Numbered from the stretch's first letter, positions 1 through 6,777 are shown. The stretch: DNA of 11,673 nt from an uncultured Microbacteriaceae bacterium (GCA_937896185.1 CALBMG010000282.1:1-11673), one strand, 5' to 3'. A program made the numbers and translations. The notes: generated by a model not told the origin, from the sequence alone.

Positions 1-1
1 T

Positions 2-1357
2 GTGATCGGCGGAGACCTTCCATCGGTGCGCTCAGGCAAGGCCGCATTGCTGACGATGGCGGCCGACCAACTGTCGCTGAAGCTCACAACAGAAACTCTG
101 CGCGGTGTGGCATCGGAAATTGAGTGGCGCAAGGTGCGCATGATGTCCCCGGCGCAGTATGCCGAAATCGTCGAGACCCGGCCCATCCCTCAGGCCATTA
201 CCGCCGACATTGCCCTGTCGCTGATGGCCGCCTACGAACGCATCAAAGATGCCCGTCGCGAGCTGGACTTCGAGGACGTGTTGCTGCTCGACCTCGGAAT
301 GATCGAGAACGAGGAACGCGTCGCAGCTCGCATTCGCGAACAGTTGAAGTTTTTTGTCGTCGACGAATATCAAGACGTCTCGCCCGTCCAACGAGCGTTG
401 CTCGACGCGTGGCGTGGGGAGCGCGCCGACGTGTGTGTTGTGGGCGACCCCAACCAGACCATTTTTTCTTTCGCCGGCGCATCCGCCGAGCATCTGCTGA
501 AATTTGAGCGCGAGTTTGCGGGGGCCAAGTCGGTGGTGTTGGAAAACAACTACCGTTCGACGCCCGAGATCGTGCGCGCGGCAAATCATCTGATTCCCGA
601 GTCCCCGATTGCATTGCGGGCAGTAGGCGAACACGGCCCGGCGCCCGTCACGCGAGCTGCCCCCACTGACGCCGACGAAGCTCGAATGGTGGCCGAGGAT
701 ATTCGGGCCGCAATTCAGGCGGGGGAGCAGCCACAGAACATGGCCGTGTTGTACCGAATCAACGCTCAGTCGGTTGTTATCGAGACGGCGCTCGCCGAGG
801 CAGGTATCCCGTTCCGGGTTCGAGGGGCGCGTTTCTTTGATGAGCAGGTAGTCAAAGAAACTGTGATGCTGTTGCGTGGCGCCCAAAGTCAGGATTCCGA
901 AGCGAACGGTGCGTTGTCATTGGATTTGGTAATTCGTGAACGATTCGGGTGGTCGTCGAAGCCTCCCGAGTCTGCACCGGACCGTCACGTGTGGACCCTG
1001 TTGAATTCACTCGTGAACATTGCGCGTGACTTGCCGGCGCAGGCAACCGTTGCGACCCTCGTCAAGGACTTGACGGAACGCGCTGAACGCGACTCGGAGC
1101 CTGCGGTTTCTGCAGTCACTCTGTCGACAATTCACGGCGCAAAGGGCCTGGAGTGGGATCGCGTCTTCATCATTGGGATGAGCGAAGGGTTACTGCCGTT
1201 GTCGTTGGCCTCGACCGAGGCCGCCGTTGCCGAAGAGCGTCGGTTGGCGTATGTCGGGGTTACCCGAGCAGGTCGTTCGTTGACAATGAGTTGGGCGCAG
1301 CAGCAGGGGCCTCAGTCGGCTCGCCGGACTCCCAGCCGCTTCCTGGCGTCGTTGTAA
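2..1357 (+). CDS. uvrD2: UvrD2-like superfamily 1 ATP-dependent DNA helicase, 5'-truncated by the window edge
   Basis: An SF1A (UvrD/PcrA-type) 3'-5' helicase for DNA repair and replication; 451 residues are visible. Motif II VDEYQD is at residues 120-125, motif III VGDPNQTIFSFAGA at 147-160, motif IV ENNYRST at 181-187, motif V TIHGAKGLEWDRVF at 376-389 and motif VI EERRLAYVGVTRA at 411-423. The Walker A/motif I segment is absent. The first visible residues (VIGG, then an SGKAALL stretch) resemble the interior of domain 1A/1B, so GTG at 2 is an internal Val codon and roughly 100-150 residues lie upstream. The protein ends right after motif VI (TPSRFLASL). Mycobacterial UvrD2 continues into a tetracysteine segment and an HRDC domain, and these are missing here. 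The 3' end overlaps the convergent gene at 1260-2108 by 98 bp. Helicase identity is very secure. The UvrD2 subtype rests on sequence style and on the neighbours Rv3193c-Rv3196. Confidence 0.93.
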   Translation: MIGGDLPSVRSGKAALLTMAADQLSLKLTTETLRGVASEIEWRKVRMMSPAQYAEIVETRPIPQAITADIALSLMAAYERIKDARRELDFEDVLLLDLGMIENEERVAARIREQLKFFVVDEYQDVSPVQRALLDAWRGERADVCVVGDPNQTIFSFAGASAEHLLKFEREFAGAKSVVLENNYRSTPEIVRAANHLIPESPIALRAVGEHGPAPVTRAAPTDADEARMVAEDIRAAIQAGEQPQNMAVLYRINAQSVVIETALAEAGIPFRVRGARFFDEQVVKETVMLLRGAQSQDSEANGALSLDLVIRERFGWSSKPPESAPDRHVWTLLNSLVNIARDLPAQATVATLVKDLTERAERDSEPAVSAVTLSTIHGAKGLEWDRVFIIGMSEGLLPLSLASTEAAVAEERRLAYVGVTRAGRSLTMSWAQQQGPQSARRTPSRFLASL

Positions 1358-2108
1358 CCGGCAGTTCGGCACACACGCACAGAGGGTGCCGTTCGACGTA
1401 TCCATCTGTTCGGCGCAGTGTTGGTCCATCGATGTCGACGGTGGCGCCCCAGCGGGTTCCCATCAGTCGCAGTATTTCGCCGCCCACATGTACCCCGGCT
1501 CGAGCCGAATCGAGTGTTGAATTTCGGCCCCAAATTTGCGGGCCGATGGCGGTCCAAGCCTGATCGGCGTCCGCTCGGTGTCGTTCGATGCACGACACGC
1601 AGGCGGTCACCCCAGGAACAATGATTGGCCCGACGGTGATTGTTCTCTCGCCAAATACCACTGGCAGGTGGGGGACATCTGCTGCCATCCACCGTTGGTA
1701 ATCCAATGGCGACACAGTAAACGAGCTGGTGAGTACCGCCAGATCGGGTCGCCCGCCAAAATCTTGGTCGGTATGCGCGGCGTGTGAAACATGGTGGCCC
1801 GCGGAACGCAACGTTGCGGCAATCGTTTCGGACGAGAGGGCGGGACCATCAACCACTACCGTTTGAGCGGGTGGTGGTGCGGGGGGCTGAATCGCGGATC
1901 CGAGCGCGTGCAGGATGCCGTCAAATTCCGTGCGGCCCCAGAGCCCCGCGATGGTGTCGATAGTGTCGCCTCGAATCATGGCCGAGAGTGCGTGTGCTCG
2001 TTCCCGGGAGTCGATCGTCAGTACCAGCCGAACCGGGTCAACGCCGATCTGGACTTCTGTGTGATTCCGCCACACAACGGGAACGCTGGGATGAATTCTG
2101 ATGAGCAC
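1260..2108 (-). CDS. E1/ThiF-like protein of the TOMM leader-binding (cyclodehydratase-like) family, Rv3196-type
   Basis: A 282-residue protein of a family often labelled 'TOMM precursor leader peptide-binding' or 'cyclodehydratase'. The N-terminus (HPSVPVVWRN, then VQIGVDP at 19-25) fits the usual opening of the family and supports the GTG start at 2108, although no good Shine-Dalgarno precedes it. The family signature TACVSCIERHRADADQAW lies at 168-185 and HPLCVC at 241-246. Cys170/Cys173 and Cys244/Cys246 would form the CxxC...CxC zinc site of E1-like folds. I see no clear nucleotide-binding GxGxxG loop, so adenylation activity is doubtful. No precursor peptide, dehydrogenase or YcaO gene is nearby, so a RiPP role cannot be claimed. 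It lies 35 bp downstream of the DUF2342 gene on the same strand and is probably cotranscribed. Residues 251-282, a low-complexity Pro/Ala/Ser/Thr tail, are encoded antisense to the end of the helicase gene. Confidence 0.8.
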   Translation of the reverse strand: MLIRIHPSVPVVWRNHTEVQIGVDPVRLVLTIDSRERAHALSAMIRGDTIDTIAGLWGRTEFDGILHALGSAIQPPAPPPAQTVVVDGPALSSETIAATLRSAGHHVSHAAHTDQDFGGRPDLAVLTSSFTVSPLDYQRWMAADVPHLPVVFGERTITVGPIIVPGVTACVSCIERHRADADQAWTAIGPQIWGRNSTLDSARAGVHVGGEILRLMGTRWGATVDIDGPTLRRTDGYVERHPLCVCAELPVTTTPGSGWESGEPTEAPAAAPNSLSTNDLLG

Positions 2109-2143
2109 TGCAGCAGAGTGCCACAGCCGAAATTCTTGTGTGG

Positions 2144-3478
2144 TTATTCGTCCACACCGTCGTCGAGCATCGCCCGAAGTTCGGAATCAATGTCGTCTGT
2201 CGCCGCAGCCCCCGCACTCATTCGGGCATGGAGCGCCGCCGGATAATCGATGTCGGAATCCGTGGGAACCAGGTCGGGGTGATCCCACAGTGCGTCGCGC
2301 GCCTCGATGCCAGATGCGTCTGTGACGGCACGCCAGAGCGCGGCCGCCTCACGCAGCCGGCGTGGTCTGATTTCGAGTCCCACGAGCCCGGCCATGGCTT
2401 TTTCGGCGGGGCCACCGGCTGCACGTCGACGTCGCACCATTTCGGCGATTGCCGTGCCACCGGGCAATCGCACCGTGGCATCGGCGACGACCGTGTCGAC
2501 CCAACCTTCGATCAGTGCGAGCATCGTTTCGATTCGTCCCAATGCGTGCTGTTGCTCGTCCGTGCGCGGTGGAATCAACGAACCGTTGGCCATCAGTCGT
2601 TGAATTTCGCTGGGGTTCGCGGGATCAATCCCCTCGAGTGCCTCGGCGATTCGGTCGGAATCGATGTGTATTCCGCGCGCGTAATCGGTGATTGCGGCTA
2701 CCACGTGTGATTTCAGCCATTGGGCGTGTCGGAAGAGGCGAGCATGGGCGATTTCTCGTGCGGCGAGGTACAGGCGAACCTCGTCGACGCTGACGCCCAA
2801 ATCCGTGGCGAATTCGGCGACGTTCTGGGGGACCAGGACCGCGCGCACATCGTGATCGTGTGACCCAGAAATGAGGGGCAAGCCGATATCTCCGCCCGAC
2901 ACTACCTCGCGTGCGAGTTGGCCCACCACATGACCGAGCTGAACGGAAAACAGGGTGCCGGTGACTTTGCGCATCGCAGGCAGGGCGCTCGACATGTTGG
3001 GGTCTGCGTCGTCACCGGGCTGAATGCCCATCTGACGTGTGATTGCCGTTTCCGCTGCACGAGAGATTGATTGTGCGACGGGTTCCGCGAATTGAATCCA
3101 CGCGGGTAACGCGGCACGCGCCCATTCGGGTCTCGTCATCAGGGTAGGAATGGTGGACAGCGGGGGGACCGTTGTGGCTTCATCCACCCACAGTGCAGCC
3201 AGCCCCAGCGCCGCAGTCAATGCGGTGGTGTCGGCCGCCGAGGTGGCGTGTGAGCCTTCCGATGCCACAGCCGTGGCGTTGTCTCGGGCCATCTGTTCCG
3301 ATATTCCGTCGCTGCCGTGCTGCATTGCATTGCGCAGCTGAGCCATCAGCGCCGAAAGGGCTGCAGGGTCTTGGGGCAACCCGGCGGCAGCAGCAAACGT
3401 GGACATATCAAAGTCGGTGCCACCCGCTAAAAATTTGCGCAACATCTCGTTGACGTCGTCGAATTCTTCTTCCGCCAT
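2144..3478 (-). CDS. DUF2342 / zincin_2 family protein (putative zinc-dependent metalloprotease, Rv3195-like)
   Basis: A 444-residue, apparently cytoplasmic protein with no signal peptide or membrane segment. It matches the actinobacterial family annotated as zinc-dependent metalloprotease, putative hydrolase or 'F420 biosynthesis associated'. Blocks I recognise are AAREIAHARLF at 239-249 (the would-be catalytic helix), LIEGWVDTVV at 322-331, VRRRRAAGGPAEK at 348-360, GLEIRPRRLREAAALW at 367-382 and WDHPDLVPT at 398-406. The helix reads R-E-I-A-H, so the first His of a canonical HExxH is replaced by Arg. From memory this is usual in the family, but it makes peptidase activity unproven. The N-terminus is acidic with a G/A-rich segment. 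The ATG at 3478 is preferred: TACGGT ends 6 nt before it and there is no SD, which suggests a leaderless transcript. It diverges from the PDZ-Lon protease and leads the downstream E1-like gene. Family membership is firm; biochemical function is unknown. Confidence 0.88.
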   Translation of the reverse strand: MAEEEFDDVNEMLRKFLAGGTDFDMSTFAAAAGLPQDPAALSALMAQLRNAMQHGSDGISEQMARDNATAVASEGSHATSAADTTALTAALGLAALWVDEATTVPPLSTIPTLMTRPEWARAALPAWIQFAEPVAQSISRAAETAITRQMGIQPGDDADPNMSSALPAMRKVTGTLFSVQLGHVVGQLAREVVSGGDIGLPLISGSHDHDVRAVLVPQNVAEFATDLGVSVDEVRLYLAAREIAHARLFRHAQWLKSHVVAAITDYARGIHIDSDRIAEALEGIDPANPSEIQRLMANGSLIPPRTDEQQHALGRIETMLALIEGWVDTVVADATVRLPGGTAIAEMVRRRRAAGGPAEKAMAGLVGLEIRPRRLREAAALWRAVTDASGIEARDALWDHPDLVPTDSDIDYPAALHARMSAGAAATDDIDSELRAMLDDGVDE

Positions 3479-3484
3479 GCATCA

Positions 3485-3490
3485 ACCGTA
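3485..3490 (-). promoter_or_regulatory. Candidate -10 box (TACGGT) of the DUF2342 gene, probably leaderless
   Basis: On the minus strand TACGGT fits the actinobacterial TAnnnT consensus and ends exactly 6 nt before the ATG at 3478, which would place the transcript start on or beside the start codon. There is no Shine-Dalgarno in the gap. No convincing -35 is visible. The call rests on the motif and spacing alone. Confidence 0.45.
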
Positions 3491-3508
3491 CCTGTCAGCT
3501 TCATCACC

Positions 3509-3514
3509 TAGGGT
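3509..3514 (+). promoter_or_regulatory. Candidate -10 box (TAGGGT) of the PDZ-Lon protease gene
   Basis: TAGGGT matches TAnnnT and lies 23 nt upstream of the GTG at 3538. That gives a short leader carrying the GAAGGG ribosome-binding site at 3525-3530. It shares the 59-bp divergent region with the opposing promoter, and the two -10 boxes are 18 bp apart face to face. No clear -35 element is visible. Confidence 0.4.
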
Positions 3515-3524
3515 GGAATTCGAC

Positions 3525-3530
3525 GAAGGG
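3525..3530 (+). promoter_or_regulatory. Shine-Dalgarno GAAGGG deciding the GTG start at 3538
   Basis: GAAGGG ends 7 nt before GTG at 3538. An ATG at 3536 overlaps this GTG (ATGTG) but is in another frame. The SD together with the open frame fixes the GTG as the start. Confidence 0.65.
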
Positions 3531-3537
3531 TGTTGAT

Positions 3538-4638
3538 GTGACCGACGAACAGCACGAGCAGCGCACGCCACGGTGGGGCCGCAAAACGGTGGGTGCATCG
3601 TTTATTTTGCTCGCGGTTGTGGGTGCCGCAGCCTTGACCGCTGTCCCTGTTCCGTACGTATATGAGGCCCCTGGTCCTGTGTACGACACTCTGGGTTCCG
3701 CGGAGGGCTCGGACGGTGACCAGCACGACCTCATCACGGTCGACGGTGTCACCACGTACGACACCGAGGGCACGTTGTCCATGTTGACCGTCTCGCTTGT
3801 CGGTTCACCCGAGGGCCGACCCACGTGGTTTGACATTTTTGCCGCATGGTTGCGACCCGATTCCGCGGTTGTTCCGATGAACGTTTTTTTCCCCGAAGGG
3901 ACTACGTACGAGGACACCCAGGAGTCCGCGAATTTGGAGATGGAGTCTTCCAAGCGGGAAGCTATCGCTGCCGCGTTGTCGTCTCAAGGGATCGAGTACA
4001 CGTCGTACCTGCGAGTGGAGGGAACAAAATCGGATTTCCCGTCCGATGGGGTTCTCGAGGTCGGGGATGTGTTTGTCTCAATTGATGGCGAGGATGTGGG
4101 CAGCTCGTCCCGCATCAGCGAGGTTATCGCAGGCGTCGGCGAGGGCAACATCGCTCACTGTGTGCTGTTGCGTGACGGCACAGAAATCGAGGCGGATATC
4201 CCCGTGGTGTTCAACAACGACACCGACCAGGTGCCTGTCATCGGTGTGATTGTCAGCAGCCATTATGAGTTCCCGTTTGACGTTTCCATTCGCCTGGATG
4301 ATGTCGGCGGTCCCAGTGCGGGGATGATGTTTGCGTTGGGTATCGTCGACAAAATCACGCCGGGATACCTCAACGGTGGGCACAATGTCGCCGGAACGGG
4401 CACGATCACTGCCGAAGGCGTGGTTGGTGGGATTGGTGGCATCGTACAAAAAATGTATGGCGCGAGGTATGCCGGTGTCGAGTATTTCCTCGCGCCCGCC
4501 TCGAACTGTGACGAGGTCGCAGGCAATGTTCCCGATGGCTTGCAGGTTTTTGCGGTTGAAGACCTGGGGGATGCGTTGTCTGTCCTGAACGCAATCGAGG
4601 CCGACAGCGACCTTTCGGTGCTGCCGGCCTGCGATTAA
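3538..4638 (+). CDS. Membrane-anchored PDZ / Lon-type (S16) serine protease, YlbL family (Rv3194c-like)
   Basis: A 366-residue protein. A short basic N-terminus (PRWGRK) precedes one membrane segment at about 17-36, so the rest faces outside the membrane. A PDZ domain follows at about 160-225 (LEVGDVFVSIDGEDV at 173-187). The C-terminal Lon-type proteolytic domain has the catalytic Ser260 in DVGGPSAGMMFALGI and the catalytic Lys305 in GIGGIVQKMYGAR. The 45-residue Ser-Lys spacing is close to that of classical Lon, and no AAA+ module is present. YPGPVYD-like and VPYVYEAPGP motifs after the anchor are usual for this family. Start GTG at 3538 has GAAGGG 7 nt upstream. It is divergent from the DUF2342 gene and ends only 9 bp from the stop of the convergent DUF805 gene, with no terminator between. 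Likely role is envelope protein quality control or processing; substrates are unknown. Confidence 0.92.
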   Translation: MTDEQHEQRTPRWGRKTVGASFILLAVVGAAALTAVPVPYVYEAPGPVYDTLGSAEGSDGDQHDLITVDGVTTYDTEGTLSMLTVSLVGSPEGRPTWFDIFAAWLRPDSAVVPMNVFFPEGTTYEDTQESANLEMESSKREAIAAALSSQGIEYTSYLRVEGTKSDFPSDGVLEVGDVFVSIDGEDVGSSSRISEVIAGVGEGNIAHCVLLRDGTEIEADIPVVFNNDTDQVPVIGVIVSSHYEFPFDVSIRLDDVGGPSAGMMFALGIVDKITPGYLNGGHNVAGTGTITAEGVVGGIGGIVQKMYGARYAGVEYFLAPASNCDEVAGNVPDGLQVFAVEDLGDALSVLNAIEADSDLSVLPACD

Positions 4639-4647
4639 TTTCGGGGT

Positions 4648-5472
4648 TTATTCTTCGGTCGCGGCGGGTTTCGCGGGAGCCGCCTTGGCCTTTGCTGCGG
4701 GTTTCTTAGCTGCCGAGGTAGAAGCCGCCTTGGGTGCTGACTTAGCCTTTGCTGCGGGTGCCTTTGTCGCGGGCGCGTCTGCCGCATCCTTCGGAGCCGC
4801 CTTGCGTGGGGCTGCCTTGGGCTTTGCGGGTGCTGCGACTGCGGGTTCCGTCGTCACTTCGGCTTCGGTCACAGGAGCGGTTGCAGGCGTGGGGCCGGCC
4901 AGGCTTGCAGCAGAGGCTGCTGGTGTTGAGGCGCTCGCGACAGCGTACTTGTTTCCCGCGTCGGCACCCTTGCTGGGGCGCAGCGTGACAACCAGCTGGA
5001 AGATGCTGTACGCCAGTCCGAAGAACAGTGCGGGAGCCATTGCCAACATCATCGCGCCGATGATGTCCCAACCCGTCATTGCCCCAGTAACGGGGCCATA
5101 GAAAATCTGGGACATTCCGAGCCCGAAACCCATCAAGCCGATAAGCATCAGGACGAGTGTTCCGGCCTGCAGCCACAGCCACTTGCCCGAGAAACCGGCA
5201 TCGTGGAATCGGCGAACGGTCATGGCCAACGTGGGGACGAGGATGCCCAAGCCAAAAATGTCAGAAAGGGGACTGTTGCCCGATGACCCGGACGTCATCA
5301 TCATGGTGCCGGGGAAGTACTGTGTCGGCCACAACGCCGATTCGACAATCGACAGGGCGATGAACGACAGGACGAGGAACAGGATCCAGAACCAGTATTC
5401 GGATCGGGTGGCGATGCCACGGAAGTTTCCGTAGTTACGGAAGCCGGATTTAATTGCGGCGATGAAGTCCAT
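4648..5472 (-). CDS. DUF805 membrane protein with a long Lys/Ala/Pro-rich C-terminal tail (paralog 1)
   Basis: A 274-residue protein. The DUF805 domain spans about 1-170. SGFRNYGNFRG and TRSEYWFW lie at 9-29, hydrophobic segments at about 28-47, 72-84, 102-122 and 136-164, and the loop LVPTLAMTVRRFHDAGFSG at 78-96 precedes KWLWLQ. The domain ends FQLVVTLRPSKG. Residues 178-274 are a disordered-looking Ala/Pro/Lys tail. From 210 on it has 13 Lys and 1 Arg, in AAPAKPK, KAAPK and AKAKSAPK-like units typical of histone H1-like and HupB-like tails. DUF805 proteins are polytopic membrane proteins of unknown function. The ATG at 5472 is preceded by AAAGGAG (5479-5485), 6 nt away. It is third in transcription order of three tandem paralogs, 97 bp after the second. 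The tail is shared by neither paralog and may bind nucleic acid or another polyanion (inference). Confidence 0.88.
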   Translation of the reverse strand: MDFIAAIKSGFRNYGNFRGIATRSEYWFWILFLVLSFIALSIVESALWPTQYFPGTMMMTSGSSGNSPLSDIFGLGILVPTLAMTVRRFHDAGFSGKWLWLQAGTLVLMLIGLMGFGLGMSQIFYGPVTGAMTGWDIIGAMMLAMAPALFFGLAYSIFQLVVTLRPSKGADAGNKYAVASASTPAASAASLAGPTPATAPVTEAEVTTEPAVAAPAKPKAAPRKAAPKDAADAPATKAPAAKAKSAPKAASTSAAKKPAAKAKAAPAKPAATEE

Positions 5473-5478
5473 GGGACT

Positions 5479-5485
5479 CTCCTTT
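5479..5485 (-). promoter_or_regulatory. Shine-Dalgarno AAAGGAG of DUF805 paralog 1
   Basis: AAAGGAG on the minus strand ends 6 nt before ATG at 5472. It is the strongest SD in the DUF805 cluster and suggests high translation of the tailed paralog. The 97-bp gap upstream (5473-5569) shows no clear promoter or terminator, only a 10-bp palindrome GCTTTAAAGC at 5554-5563. Confidence 0.7.
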
Positions 5486-5569
5486 GTGTTGATACTTCCA
5501 GTGTGCGAGCCTTTTCTGAGAATTCGCTGTGCAACACCCTGAAATTTCCAGAAGCTTTAAAGCCGGGGG

Positions 5570-6094
5570 TTAGGGGCGCGTTGTGCGCAACGTGACCCGT
5601 GTCTGGAATATTCCGTACACCACTCCGATCACGAGCGTCGGCATGAATATCGAGGGGTAGATTCCGGTGAGGGCCCAGAACACGTGTAACTCTTGGACGG
5701 TAACGAATGTCAACGTGTCAGCGGGTGTGATGGCGTCCCTGAACGATTCGAACAGTACAAGGGCAATCCAGGGGACGTTGACGGCTTGGAGCCACACCCA
5801 TCGTGGGGAAACTCCCGCATCGCGGAACCGGCGAACGATGATTGCGAGTGTGGGGACCAGGGTGGCCAGGTCCACCAGCTCGCTCAGGATCAGCGTGCTG
5901 CGCGGAATCAGGGTCATTTCGTTGCCGAGATTCGCGACGACGGTGTTGGGGGCGATTGCCGCTTCGGCAATCGGAACCGCAATCATGAGCGTGGTGACAA
6001 ACGCTATCCACGACCAGTACTCGGCCCGAGTGGATCGTCCTCGAAAGTTGGCATAGTTACGAAAACCAGACGTGATGTGCTGAAGCAACGTCAT
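5570..6094 (-). CDS. DUF805 membrane protein (paralog 2)
   Basis: A 174-residue minimal DUF805 protein. It opens with ITSGFRNYANFRG and TRAEYWSW, then a hydrophobic segment, then LVPTLAIIVRRFRDAGVSP, RWVWLQ, two more hydrophobic segments, and FQTRVTLRTTRP at the very end. It stops right after the domain with no tail. It is the most diverged of the three: Arg replaces His in RRFHDAG, Val replaces Phe in DAGFS, and the second loop is different. The ATG at 6094 has AGGGGG (6100-6105) 5 nt upstream. It is 74 bp downstream of paralog 3 and 97 bp upstream of paralog 1, so one transcript is possible. The function of DUF805 proteins is unknown. Confidence 0.86.
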   Translation of the reverse strand: MTLLQHITSGFRNYANFRGRSTRAEYWSWIAFVTTLMIAVPIAEAAIAPNTVVANLGNEMTLIPRSTLILSELVDLATLVPTLAIIVRRFRDAGVSPRWVWLQAVNVPWIALVLFESFRDAITPADTLTFVTVQELHVFWALTGIYPSIFMPTLVIGVVYGIFQTRVTLRTTRP

Positions 6095-6119
6095 GTGAGC
6101 CCCCTAGCGTGTGTATCTA

Positions 6120-6133
6120 GAGAGTGCACCCTC
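6120..6133. repeat. Imperfect palindrome GAG-N-GTGCAC-N-CTC upstream of DUF805 paralog 2
   Basis: GAGAGTGCACCCTC pairs GAG/CTC and the self-complementary GTGCAC with one mismatch on each side. It lies 26-39 bp upstream of the paralog 2 start in the 74-bp gap after paralog 3. It could be an operator half-site pair, but it is short and unreplicated in the window. Confidence 0.25.
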
Positions 6134-6168
6134 GCAGCAATTCTCGCAATAGCCGCGTCGGACCGGAA

Positions 6169-6777
6169 TTAAACCGCTGACCCCTGCTCGGGTGCTTCGG
6201 GAGCCTTGACGGTGTCGGCGTACTTTACGGCGTATTTGTTGCCATCCGCTGCCGTGCGCGTTGTGCGCAGAGTGAGGACAAGCTGAAAGACAAAATATGC
6301 GAGCCCGGTGAGGGCGGCTGCGGCAAAAATTCCAATGGCCCCATATGTCAACTCCATATCCGCCTCACCGATGTCGGTTATGACGCCAGCGGTGACGGTC
6401 AGGCCCACGAGCCCCACGAAAACTACGGCAAAGGGAATGACCTGAAGCCACTGCCATTTGCCCGAGAACCCTGCGTCGTGGAATCGACGTGCCGTCACGC
6501 TCAGCGTGGGCAGCAGCAAAATGATGGATGCGATGTTGGACACCACGGTGGGTTTGTTGAGCATGCTGAGGGCGTAGTTGAGGTCGACATTACCCGTGTT
6601 CAACGCGGGGTCGAGGGCCGGTACAGTCGTTCCACCGACGGCTTGATCGATGGTCCACGTCGCAGCGGATACCAGCACGGTGAACAACACCCAGTACCAG
6701 AATTCGGACCGGGTGGCCATGCCGCGGAAGTTTCCGTAATTTCTGAAACCCGATCCAACAGATGCTGCGAAGTCCAT
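6169..6777 (-). CDS. DUF805 membrane protein (paralog 3, first of the trio)
   Basis: A 202-residue DUF805 protein from the ATG at 6777. It opens with SGFRNYGNFRG and TRSEFWYW, then has a hydrophobic segment, LLPTLSVTARRFHDAGFSG, KWQWLQ, two hydrophobic segments and FQLVLTLRTTRT. A short hydrophilic tail (DGNKYAVKY to the end) follows. An in-frame TTG at 6792 would add five residues (MKGKF), but GAAGGGA at 6784-6790 sits 6 nt before the ATG and overlaps that TTG. Paralog 1 also begins MDF-, so the ATG is the start. It shares the GNKYAV motif after the domain with paralog 1, which makes these two the closest pair. It is divergent from the UPF0182 gene across 111 bp. Function is unknown. Confidence 0.87.
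   Translation of the reverse strand: MDFAASVGSGFRNYGNFRGMATRSEFWYWVLFTVLVSAATWTIDQAVGGTTVPALDPALNTGNVDLNYALSMLNKPTVVSNIASIILLLPTLSVTARRFHDAGFSGKWQWLQVIPFAVVFVGLVGLTVTAGVITDIGEADMELTYGAIGIFAAAALTGLAYFVFQLVLTLRTTRTAADGNKYAVKYADTVKAPEAPEQGSAV

Noticed and set aside
32..886. 284-codon open frame on the minus strand inside the helicase gene
   Set aside because: It is antisense to unmistakable helicase motifs and its product has no family look. Long antisense frames are expected in GC-rich coding DNA.
3536..3538. ATG at 3536 as a start for the PDZ-Lon gene
   Set aside because: It is out of frame with the protease; the overlapping GTG at 3538 is in frame and has the SD.
4685..5101. 138-codon Ala-rich open frame on + opposite DUF805 paralog 1
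   Set aside because: It mirrors the AKP-tail and membrane codons of a clear family member. The Ala-rich product is the antisense of Ala/Lys/Pro codons.
5554..5563. GCTTTAAAGC palindrome between DUF805 genes as a terminator
   Set aside because: There is no loop and no U run; a 10-bp palindrome alone can arise by chance, so it is mentioned only as content of the gap.
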